Origin: Verrucomicrobiota bacterium
Lineage (GTDB): Bacteria > Verrucomicrobiota > Verrucomicrobiia > Chthoniobacterales > UBA10450
Direction: 5' to 3'
DNA: 38,748 nucleotides
Assembly: GCA_003221195.1 (NCBI GenBank)
Contig: QHQO01000027.1
Span: 1 to 38,748 of the forward strand
A program made the position numbers and the translations under genes. Every line of letters begins with the position of its first letter. Position 1 is the first letter of the stretch. Below are positions 1 to 6,605 of the stretch, piece after piece. The notes below the pieces were generated by a model, which was given only the letters and a program-made list of their open reading frames with translations, searched no databases and was not told the DNA's origin.

Positions 1-147
1 TTGCCAGAGCAACCCGGCGATATGCCTCTCACTTGCGCGGACATTTCGAAAGCGAGAAAACTGCTCGATTACAGGCCAACCACGCGGTTGAACGAAGGAT
101 TGCCGTGTTTCGTCGAGTGGTTTTTGAGGTCTCAAAAAGGACACTAG
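1..147 (+). CDS. NAD-dependent epimerase/dehydratase, C-terminal fragment (UDP-glucuronate 4-epimerase-like)
   Basis: An open frame enters from the left edge and ends with TAG at 145-147, giving the last 48 residues of a protein. The fragment has [19 protein letters not shown] followed by DYRPTT, then a short tail with FVEWF. This is the usual C-terminal pattern of extended short-chain dehydrogenases that epimerise UDP-sugars (QPGDV..T.AD..KA...LGY.P.T...EG...F..W). Known for the family: these cytoplasmic enzymes interconvert UDP-glucuronate/galacturonate or UDP-glucose/galactose and feed surface polysaccharide synthesis. The catalytic part (Rossmann fold, YxxxK) lies outside the window, so the exact substrate cannot be judged. 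The following sulfotransferase on the same strand fits a polysaccharide context. Confidence 0.75.
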   Translation: MPEQPGDMPLTCADISKARKLLDYRPTTRLNEGLPCFVEWFLRSQKGH

Positions 148-206
148 CGGACCGCCGAAGCGGCTGGGTATTATCATTTTGCCGCTAGCTATTGTAAGCT
201 CCCTCG

Positions 207-1217
207 ATGATTTCGAGATTGTCTTTCGAGCAGCGAGCTTGCTTCATCGCAGGCCAGGCGAAATCCGGCACCACACTTCTTGTCGCGCTACTCGATAATC
301 ACCCCGAGTTGCTCGTATTGCCCGAAGAAACAGCCTATTTCCCCACTGTCCTCACGAAATATGCGCCGCGCGGTCGTCGCGCGCAGTTTGATTATTTGAC
401 CAAACAATCGCTGTCGAATGTGCTCTTCGGCGGGCCATGCAAATGGGGCAAGCGGAACTACGCGGCGTTCCCGCGCGAGAAATTTCTGGAGACCTTCGAG
501 CGGGCGGCATTGGATCCCGCCAATGCGCAGGATGATCTGCTAGTTCTAATGGTCAAAGCGTACGCGGCAGCATTGGAACGCCCGCTCGACACCATCGGTC
601 GTTGGGTGGAAAAAACTCCGGCCAATCGCAATCACGTTCCAGAAATTCTCAGACGTTTTCCAGACGCAAAAATTCTGGTAACCATGCGCGATCCACGTGC
701 CATCCTCGCGGCGCAGATCGCGCTAGAGAAAACAAGGCAAACGGGAAGGTTCTCAACTTATTACGTGATCGCCCACTGGCTGGTCGCTGCGCGACTGGCC
801 AGGCGTGTGCGGAATGGTGAAGTTCCTGGTCTTGTGGTGCCGTATGAACAATTGGTCTGCGAACCGGGCAGAACGATGGAACAGGTTTGCGCTTACCTCG
901 AGATCGATTTCGACCAGGAAACAGTACTCACACCGACAAAAATGGGCCGGTTTTGGAGCGGTAACTCAGCAGCCCGGATTAATTTTTCACAGATCAGTCC
1001 AGAACCGGCAACGCGTTGGCAGCGCGAATTATCCGAAGACGAAATCGGATGGGTGGAATGGCATTGCCGCGATCTCATGCCGGAATTCGGCTACAAGCCA
1101 AAACTAGACGCACGCGAACTGCGATCATTTGTTCGTCCAATTCGTGGCGAACGCCCTCGGGAATACATCAAATCACGCGCTTATTCGTTGCGCGACAGGA
1201 TGATGAAATCCGAATGA
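207..1217 (+). CDS. Sulfotransferase family protein
   Basis: This 336-residue protein begins with a PAPS-binding P-loop, GQAKSGTTLL (about residues 16-25), the 5'-phosphosulfate loop of sulfotransferases. A second landmark, TMRDPRAILAA, near the middle is the expected 3'-phosphate-binding segment (RDPR followed by a helix). The family moves a sulfuryl group from PAPS to a hydroxyl or amine, commonly on carbohydrates. The length is normal. The start ATG at 207 lies shortly before the P-loop and leaves a normal N-terminus. The gene follows an epimerase tail by 59 bases, so a polysaccharide substrate is a reasonable inference, but the acceptor is unknown. The stop codon (1215-1217) lies inside a dispersed inverted repeat that begins at 1212, so the last two residues may come from the repeat. 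Confidence 0.88.
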   Translation: MISRLSFEQRACFIAGQAKSGTTLLVALLDNHPELLVLPEETAYFPTVLTKYAPRGRRAQFDYLTKQSLSNVLFGGPCKWGKRNYAAFPREKFLETFERAALDPANAQDDLLVLMVKAYAAALERPLDTIGRWVEKTPANRNHVPEILRRFPDAKILVTMRDPRAILAAQIALEKTRQTGRFSTYYVIAHWLVAARLARRVRNGEVPGLVVPYEQLVCEPGRTMEQVCAYLEIDFDQETVLTPTKMGRFWSGNSAARINFSQISPEPATRWQRELSEDEIGWVEWHCRDLMPEFGYKPKLDARELRSFVRPIRGERPREYIKSRAYSLRDRMMKSE

Positions 1218-1299
1218 CGAATGATGCGTCGCGAGTCCGGTTCTGCTTTTCGTCTTTTCTCTTATTCCTTCGTCATTTGGCCGTCGTGCTTCGTCATTC
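1212..1299. repeat. Dispersed inverted repeat, gaatgacgaa family
   Basis: The element starts with gaatgacgaa (1212-1221) and ends with the exact reverse complement ttcgtcattc (1290-1299). Between them is a pyrimidine-rich stretch with more copies of the ttcgtc/attc theme. A related segment occurs at 16180-16220. It overlaps the stop codon of the upstream sulfotransferase. Its function is unknown; it may be a MITE-like or REP-like element. Confidence 0.65.
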
Positions 1300-1630
1300 C
1301 TAATCCTTCCGCTTGCAAAGGGAACCGAAGCACGCCATAATTCGGCCGAGATGGCGGGATTCTTGTTCGGTTTTCCGAACCTCCGTTTTCCACGACGATT
1401 CAGATTTTTCGATACCACGGTGCGACGTTTTGCGCCCTGGCTGCTTCGTTGGTTGAATGCGCGGGTTCGTGGTTTAGTACAAGTCAAATCCCGGCTCGAC
1501 GAGGCGGAGTTTCCAACGGCGTCGCAGAGTGCCTTGTTTGAACGGGCTCTGGATGATTGGCGCGCTGCGGACGGTGCATCGCTTGATGCGCTCCGCCGAT
1601 TCAATAATTGGACTAAACGTAAGGATCAAT
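1300..1630. other. Intergenic stretch with an uncertain ORF
   Basis: This stretch lies between the repeat and the RRM gene. An open frame at 1351-1845 (+) runs through it and continues in another frame across the RRM gene. The first 90 or so codons look moderately protein-like, with LDEAEFPTASQS and LFERALDDWRAADG. I recognise no family and the frame collides with a well supported gene, so I do not call it. It could be a decayed gene or chance. No clear promoter was seen. Confidence 0.3.
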
Positions 1631-2122
1631 ATGAACTCTTATTCAACTGGGAGACGCTCGCATCGTTCGCGCGGCGGCTCCCGACGCCGTGGCAACGGCC
1701 CCGCGCGTCGTCAGCGAGAAGAAGCGAAGGAGCCAAAAAAGACATTCTGGCAGCGGATTGCGGCATTTTTTGGAAATGGCACAACGAGGGCAGAAGCAAG
1801 CGCGCGCAACGGTGCCCAGCCTTCGCGCCCGGCACGCAAACCTGAACGGATTGAAGTCAGTTCGCCGCGTCTGTACGTTGGCAACTTGTCTTTCGACGCA
1901 ACCGAAAGCGATCTTTTTGAGTTGTTCAACGGAGTCGGACACGTTCAAAATGCGGAAGTCGTAAGTTACCGCCATAACCAACGCTCAAAAGGTTTCGCGT
2001 TTGTACAGATGCAAACCGTTGAGGAAGCGAAACGCGCCGTGGAAGAATTGCACGATAAGGAATTCCTCGGCCGCAGGCTGGTAGTGAGCGGCGCCAAATC
2101 CGGCGAGCATCGCGCGCGCTGA
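1631..2122 (+). CDS. RRM-domain RNA-binding protein
   Basis: The 163-residue protein has one RNA recognition motif at about residues 80-153. It has RNP2 as LYVGNL (81-86) and RNP1 as KGFAFVQM (120-127), both with the aromatic residues that stack on RNA. The first 50 residues are an arginine/glycine-rich basic tail with RSRGGSRRRGNG, then a short aromatic helix (FWQRIAAFFG). Bacterial stand-alone RRM proteins are usually about 80-110 residues, so this N-terminal extension is long. I chose ATG 1631 because AAGGA lies 5 bases before it; an upstream in-frame start at 1529 has no such support. The likely role is single-stranded RNA binding in the cytoplasm (RNA chaperone or cold-shock-like), which is an inference. 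The gene ends at a strong terminator. Confidence 0.9.
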   Translation: MNSYSTGRRSHRSRGGSRRRGNGPARRQREEAKEPKKTFWQRIAAFFGNGTTRAEASARNGAQPSRPARKPERIEVSSPRLYVGNLSFDATESDLFELFNGVGHVQNAEVVSYRHNQRSKGFAFVQMQTVEEAKRAVEELHDKEFLGRRLVVSGAKSGEHRAR

Positions 2123-2131
2123 CGAACCGGA

Positions 2132-2191
2132 ATAATCCCATCGGGAGAGAACGCGCCTTCGCGCGGCTCTCCCGATTTTCTTTGGGATTAT
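2132..2191 (+). terminator. Intrinsic terminator after the RRM gene
   Basis: A long stem pairs atcgggagag (2140-2149) with ctctcccgat (2167-2176) around a GC-rich inner stem with a cttc loop. The T-rich run ttttcttt follows. An outer pairing of ataatccca with tgggattat extends it. It sits 10-15 bases past the RRM stop and would also act on the opposing reverse-strand gene. Confidence 0.8.
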
Positions 2192-2246
2192 AGGGCATAT
2201 CCATCAATCAGTGGCATCGGCCCGACGGATTCGGATGGCGGGGTCC

Positions 2247-2912
2247 CTATCTTTTGATCTCCAGATACGTTCGCGATTGCACGTGGTTCGTGCTAGGCTG
2301 GAGTTCTTCGATGCGCATTTGTTTTAGAAACCAGCGGCCTTCTATTTTCTGCGCGGAGACGACTTCGAAACGTTTGACCAGCTGAGCATTCCAATCGTAG
2401 CCCTCCATGCGCATCAGCGCGCCGCTCGCCTTATCAACCCATAGCAGCACGTTGGAATACTGCGATTCGCGCGACGGCGCGCGCAGTTGTAGCTTCCAAC
2501 AATTCCGAGTGCGAACATTTTCCTCGCCTAAAACGCGCGCAGTCGGCCAGTAGAGAAATTTGAACGCCAAGTCTTCATAGGTCACGCAGGTGCCGCGAAT
2601 TTTTTGCTTGAGGTTCGACGCTTCAAATTGCTCGGTGCCACTGCCGGTCACAAGATCAAGGCGCGAGCTGTTTTCACCGAGACGCAGCTGCAAAATCTCA
2701 TCGGGACTCGCGAATGAATAACGAATCAGCGGTCCGTTTTGGACGAGGTGAAATGGAACTACCACATTATCCTGGCGAAGTTGCCCCTGAAGATCGATTT
2801 GCTGTCTCGACTCCATCATGCGCACCGACGCGAGAATGTCTTTGGCTGACGGTGGCGGTTCGGAAAAGATCGACATCGCCAGTCCAAAATAGATTGCGAT
2901 TGTTTTTCGCAC
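2247..2912 (-). CDS. LolA-like outer-membrane lipoprotein-sorting domain protein
   Basis: A 221-residue protein starting with GTG at 2912. The N-terminus (RKTIAIYFGLAMSIFS) resembles a short signal peptide. The body is beta-rich and contains WPTARVLGEENV, NCWKLQLRAP, LWVDKASGALMRMEGYDW and GRWFLKQMRIEE. These are typical of the LolA-like family annotated as outer-membrane lipoprotein-sorting protein (PF17131 type). Known for the fold: an open beta-barrel that holds acyl chains in the periplasm. Which lipid or lipoprotein it carries cannot be told. It is divergent from the PAP2 cassette across a short spacer (2913-2988) containing tttaag-type direct repeats. Start choice is moderate; an ATG 12 codons downstream would remove most of the signal segment. 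Confidence 0.75.
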   Translation of the reverse strand: MRKTIAIYFGLAMSIFSEPPPSAKDILASVRMMESRQQIDLQGQLRQDNVVVPFHLVQNGPLIRYSFASPDEILQLRLGENSSRLDLVTGSGTEQFEASNLKQKIRGTCVTYEDLAFKFLYWPTARVLGEENVRTRNCWKLQLRAPSRESQYSNVLLWVDKASGALMRMEGYDWNAQLVKRFEVVSAQKIEGRWFLKQMRIEELQPSTNHVQSRTYLEIKR

Positions 2913-2988
2913 GGGAAAACGAGCTTTAAGTTTTAAGTGTTAAGCTTTAAGCCGATGATGTGCGCGAACAACATTTAAGACTCAAAAC

Positions 2989-3675
2989 TTGGATCAATCT
3001 TTACTTCACCTTATTAATCAACAATGGACTAGTCCGGCGCTCGACTTGTTCATGGCGGCGCTGAGCGATAGCGCGATTTGGGAACCGTTATTCATCGCGA
3101 TCGGAGTGAGCGCGCTCGTTTTTGGCGGATTTAGAGCTCGTACGTTCGTCACCTGCCTGGGCTTGTCTCTGCTGATCACGAATCCGCTCATCGGTGTGTT
3201 AAAATCAGCGGTGGATCGTCATCGGCCTAAACATGTACAAACTGTGCGGATGGTCGAGTTGCAAAAGGCGGATCCGAAGTTTCTTGCCCTGTTCAAAAAG
3301 CCAATCATCCGGTTTTCCGATTCCTCTGATCGCAACCGGTCGGGACCTTCGTTTCCCTCAGGACACGTGATGAACAACAGCGTGATTGCCGTGTTTTGCA
3401 CGCTGTTTTATCGACGCCGCGGCTGGCTTTACTGGTTCGTCACCTTAGCCGTTGGTTATTCGCGGATTTACCTGGGTGCACATTGGCCCAGCGACATCAT
3501 TTCGACGCTGTTTCTTGCAATTGGTGAAGCACTGCTGCTGCTGGGCCTGTTCGAATTGATTTGGAGGAGCGCAGGCCGCAAATGGATGCCGCAGCTTTTT
3601 GCGCGCTATCCAAGTTTGATTGCTGCTCCCAATGTCGGAACGCAAACACTAGGCGCGCAACAACACTCCGCATGA
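2989..3675 (+). CDS. PAP2-superfamily membrane phosphatase
   Basis: A 228-residue integral membrane protein with the three PAP2 signatures. Motif 1 is KSAVDRHRP (72-80), motif 2 is PSGH (123-126) and motif 3 is SRIYLGAHWPSD (158-169), with catalytic histidines 126 and 165. The family dephosphorylates lipid phosphates such as phosphatidate or undecaprenyl diphosphate at the outer face of the inner membrane. The start is TTG at 2989; the upstream ATG frame stops, and a later ATG would delete the conserved N-terminal helix. The stop overlaps the next gene as ATGA (3672-3675), showing translational coupling with a GT39 glycosyltransferase. In this cassette a polyprenyl diphosphate is the likeliest substrate; lipid A phosphate is an alternative. 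Confidence 0.88.
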   Translation: MDQSLLHLINQQWTSPALDLFMAALSDSAIWEPLFIAIGVSALVFGGFRARTFVTCLGLSLLITNPLIGVLKSAVDRHRPKHVQTVRMVELQKADPKFLALFKKPIIRFSDSSDRNRSGPSFPSGHVMNNSVIAVFCTLFYRRRGWLYWFVTLAVGYSRIYLGAHWPSDIISTLFLAIGEALLLLGLFELIWRSAGRKWMPQLFARYPSLIAAPNVGTQTLGAQQHSA

Positions 3676-5249
3676 CTACAACGCGCGCGGTCTGGTTTTT
3701 CATTGTCGCCCTCACGGCGATTCGATTGTCGATGCTGGCAACAACCGATCTCGAATTTGATGAGGCGCATTATTGGATGTGGTCGGAGCGCCTTGCGCCG
3801 GCCTATTTCAGCAAAGGGCCCGGCATTGCCTTCGCGATTCGCGCAAGCGCTGCGGTTTTCGGAGCGAACGAATTCGGAGTGCGCTTTTTCAGTCCTTTGC
3901 TCGCGGCTGGAACGAGCCTGCTCTTGTTTTATTTTGCACGCCGACTGTTCAACGCCAGGGCCGGTCTATGGGCCGTCATCGCGCTAAATGTTACGCCCAT
4001 TTTCAACATCGGCGCGTTCGTGATGACGATTGATGCGTTGTCGATTTTTTTCTGGCTGGCGGCGATGTTCACCTTCTGGCTTGCGTTGGAAAAAAGCCCT
4101 CAGTTCTCCTGGTATTGGCCGTTGGCCGGACTTCTCATTGGGCTCGGGTTTCTTTCCAAATACACCAACGCACTTGAGCTTGTTTCGATTGTGTTGGTGC
4201 TGGCCCTGGCGCCCCGGCTCAGGCACGAATTCAAGCATCCCGGATTTTATCTATTGCTTGGCATATTCGCTCTTTGCACGGTGCCGCCGATCATGTGGAA
4301 CGCACAGCACGCCTGGGTCACGTTTGCGCATTTGCGATCGCGCGGCGGTATCGAGCATGGCTTTGGCTTGCACCCTGTCGAAGTTGCTTCGTTTATTGGC
4401 GAACATTTTCTCGTCTACTCGCCATTTCTCTTCCTGGGATTGGCGTGGGGCGTTATCGGAAGCTGGCAACGGGTGAATCAGCAATTCAAGGTTCTATTCC
4501 TGATGTGGTTTGGGTTGCCCGTGTTTCTTTTCTATTTGTTTCTTTCTTTAAACAAAGCTGCGGCGCCAAATTGGGATGGGCTTGCCTTCCTGGGTTTTGG
4601 ACTGCTGGCAATTTATTATTGGTGGGAGCATCTTGAGACGAGTTCCCTCTTACGCCTCGGCGCGGCGATCGCGATACTGGTTGGATTGACCATGAGCGCG
4701 GTGGCCCTCGATACAGACTTGCTGCGCGTGGTTGGATACAACTTGCAGCGAAGCGATCCAAGCAACCGGATGCGCGGGTGGAAAAGCGCCACGAGCGCGT
4801 TAGAAACAATACGCAATGATCTTGAAACAAAATTGGGTGAAAAACTTTTCCTTATTGCAGACGCGCGTGACCGGGCTTCGGAGATTTCCTTCTACCTGCG
4901 CAAAAAACGGCCCGAAGGCCCGGGTCATCCGCCCGTTTACATTCCCGAGTCGCAGGACATGGTGAATCAATTCTCGTTTTGGCCGCGTTACGATGAATTT
5001 GTTGAGCTAAAGCCGGGTGCGCCGCGGCCAGAGAGCGAAGTTTATACTGAAGAAAGCGGGATCAACTTGTTCGTTGGACGCGACGCGCTCTTTATCAGAG
5101 ACGGCAAAAAGCAACGCGTGCCGCACAATATCAAAGCCGGCTTTCAATCGGCGGAGCTCGTTGGTACGATTCAAGTGTCGCGTCATGGGAAGCCGCTGCG
5201 AACCTGGCAAGTATTCCTCTGTCGAAGCTACCGCACACTTCCGTTATGA
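3672..5249 (+). CDS. GT39 (ArnT/PMT-like) membrane glycosyltransferase
   Basis: A 525-residue polytopic protein. The first periplasmic loop carries LEFDEAHYW, the acidic pair of GT39/GT83 enzymes that use polyprenyl-phosphate sugars. About ten hydrophobic segments follow, then a soluble C-terminal region of roughly 150 residues. The family transfers a sugar from a lipid-phosphate donor to lipid A, protein or glycan on the periplasmic side. ATG 3672 is chosen because it overlaps the PAP2 stop. The gene in turn overlaps the GT2 gene by ATGA at 5246-5249. The order PAP2, GT39, GT2 suggests donor synthesis by the GT2, transfer by this protein and lipid recycling by PAP2. The acceptor is unknown. 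Confidence 0.88.
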   Translation: MTTTRAVWFFIVALTAIRLSMLATTDLEFDEAHYWMWSERLAPAYFSKGPGIAFAIRASAAVFGANEFGVRFFSPLLAAGTSLLLFYFARRLFNARAGLWAVIALNVTPIFNIGAFVMTIDALSIFFWLAAMFTFWLALEKSPQFSWYWPLAGLLIGLGFLSKYTNALELVSIVLVLALAPRLRHEFKHPGFYLLLGIFALCTVPPIMWNAQHAWVTFAHLRSRGGIEHGFGLHPVEVASFIGEHFLVYSPFLFLGLAWGVIGSWQRVNQQFKVLFLMWFGLPVFLFYLFLSLNKAAAPNWDGLAFLGFGLLAIYYWWEHLETSSLLRLGAAIAILVGLTMSAVALDTDLLRVVGYNLQRSDPSNRMRGWKSATSALETIRNDLETKLGEKLFLIADARDRASEISFYLRKKRPEGPGHPPVYIPESQDMVNQFSFWPRYDEFVELKPGAPRPESEVYTEESGINLFVGRDALFIRDGKKQRVPHNIKAGFQSAELVGTIQVSRHGKPLRTWQVFLCRSYRTLPL

Positions 5250-5959
5250 ACGAGGTGACAATCTCGCCGGCATTGTCTGTCGTCGTACCGCTTTATAACG
5301 AGGAAGCGAACCTGCCGATTTTGCAGGAAGAGTTGCGCGTCGCGCTGAGCGGGCTGGATTACGAAATCATTTTTGTCGATGACGGGTCGGTTGATCGCAC
5401 GGCGGAGCGGATCGAAACCACGCCGAATATTCGCCTGATTCGCTTCGAGAAAAATTCAGGGCAAAGCGCCGCTATTTACGCCGGGCTCACAGCGGCGCGC
5501 GGCGGGACTGTGGTTATCATTGACGGCGATTTACAAAATGATCCCGCCGATATTCCGAAACTCCTCGCTGAAATTGCACGCGGCGCAGATCTTGTCTGCG
5601 GCTATCGGATCAAGCGCCGAGACACACTCGTAAAGCGCGCGACGAGCCGGATTGCCAACGCTGTTCGCAGCCGCTACACAAAAGATGGGGTCCGCGACAC
5701 CGGTTGCACGCTCAAAGCGATGAGGCACATGTGCGTAAGCGCGGTGCTTCCTTTCAAGGGAATGCATCGTTTTATTCCCGCACTGGTCAAAGCCGCCGGC
5801 TATCGTCTGGTCGAAATTCCGGTGAACCATCGCCCGCGTCGCTTCGGCCAAAGCAAGTACGGCCTGGGCAACCGCGCCTTGCGCGCAACCATCGATATGT
5901 TCGGTGTACGCTGGTTGCTATCCAGGCGGTTGAATTACAAGATTCGCGAAAAGATGTGA
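5246..5959 (+). CDS. GT2 polyprenyl-phosphate glycosyltransferase (DPM1/ArnC-like)
   Basis: A 237-residue GT-A fold enzyme. SVVVPLYNEE (11-20) opens the nucleotide-binding half, followed by FVDDGS (43-48) and the metal-binding IDGDLQNDP (92-100). The C-terminal part has HRPRRFGQSKYG, typical of dolichyl- or undecaprenyl-phosphate sugar synthases. It should make a polyprenyl-phosphate hexose from a nucleotide sugar at the cytoplasmic face. It lacks the C-terminal transmembrane helices found in many bacterial relatives, so it resembles the soluble DPM1 type. It overlaps the GT39 gene by ATGA and is the last gene of the three-gene unit. Sugar specificity is not readable from the sequence. Confidence 0.88.
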   Translation: MNEVTISPALSVVVPLYNEEANLPILQEELRVALSGLDYEIIFVDDGSVDRTAERIETTPNIRLIRFEKNSGQSAAIYAGLTAARGGTVVIIDGDLQNDPADIPKLLAEIARGADLVCGYRIKRRDTLVKRATSRIANAVRSRYTKDGVRDTGCTLKAMRHMCVSAVLPFKGMHRFIPALVKAAGYRLVEIPVNHRPRRFGQSKYGLGNRALRATIDMFGVRWLLSRRLNYKIREKM

Positions 5960-6045
5960 GGATGAGACACATGAGCAACGTGCCAAATCTCGCTTGTCAA
6001 CTTAGGCGCTCCCGCTAAGCTTCCCCTCCCGTACCGGGAATCTGC

Positions 6046-6504
6046 ATGTCGCTGGCCAATTTACTTTCTGTCGAGCAAATCATCCCCGAGATGAAAGCAA
6101 CGGAGCGCTGGGCCGCCATCGTTGAACTGATTGATCTGCTCGTTAGTCTGGGCAAAATCAAAAAGGAAGACCGCGATCCCATTCTCGCTTCACTGAAACA
6201 GCGCGAGGAAACAATGAGCACAGGCATTGGGTTCGGAATCGCCATTCCACACTGCTCTTCCGATCGGCTCGAGGAAGTTGTGGCCGCATTCGGAAGATCA
6301 ACAACCGGCATCGAGTTTGATGCGCTCGACAATGCGCCGGTCAAGTTCGTCGTGCTTTTCATCGTCCCGAAAAATCAATTTCAAACGCACCTGCGTACTC
6401 TCGCCTCGATCGCAAAATTTTTGAACGATCGCTCTGTGCGCGAGAGCCTGGCCAGTGCAAAATCCACTGACGAAATTTTGTCGATCTTTCGCGATCGTTC
6501 GTAA
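6046..6504 (+). CDS. PTS EIIA (PtsN-like) regulatory protein
   Basis: A 152-residue single-domain EIIA of the fructose/nitrogen-PTS class. The active-site segment REETMSTGIGFGIAIPH ends at His69, the phosphorylated residue. The C-terminal half keeps the usual FVVLFIVP and HLRTLASIAKFL segments. PtsN-type proteins accept phosphate from NPr and act mostly as regulators of nitrogen, potassium or envelope stress rather than in sugar uptake. No EIIB/EIIC gene is adjacent, which supports a regulatory role. ATG 6046 gives the standard N-terminus. The stop is followed 4 bases later by a BIME-type palindrome. Confidence 0.9.
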   Translation: MSLANLLSVEQIIPEMKATERWAAIVELIDLLVSLGKIKKEDRDPILASLKQREETMSTGIGFGIAIPHCSSDRLEEVVAAFGRSTTGIEFDALDNAPVKFVVLFIVPKNQFQTHLRTLASIAKFLNDRSVRESLASAKSTDEILSIFRDRS

Positions 6505-6507
6505 GCT

Positions 6508-6586
6508 GTAGTCGTCGACCTCTGGGCGACGCGGCGCGCGGATGCAAAAGATCTTAGCGACGCGCCTCGCAGAGCGAGGCGACTAC
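6508..6586. repeat. REP/BIME palindrome between ptsN-like gene and argS
   Basis: The ends gtagtcg (6508-6514) and cgactac (6580-6586) are exact inverted repeats. The arms cgacctctgggcgacgcg and the reverse complement of cgcgcctcgcagagcgag pair with few mismatches, so two REP units face each other as in a BIME. The left arm is nearly identical to the REP next to the RAYT gene at 11309-11339. The unit ends 20 bases before argS. Confidence 0.8.
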
Positions 6587-6605
6587 AAATTGACCGCTAT
6601 TACCG

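Noticed and set aside
1351-1845. Forward open frame of 164 codons between the sulfotransferase and RRM genes
   Set aside because: It overlaps the well supported RRM gene in another frame and has no recognisable family; only its first part looks protein-like.
6508-6586. CRISPR-like or tRNA structure
   Set aside because: The region is a single palindromic pair with no regular spacers, and no cloverleaf can be drawn.
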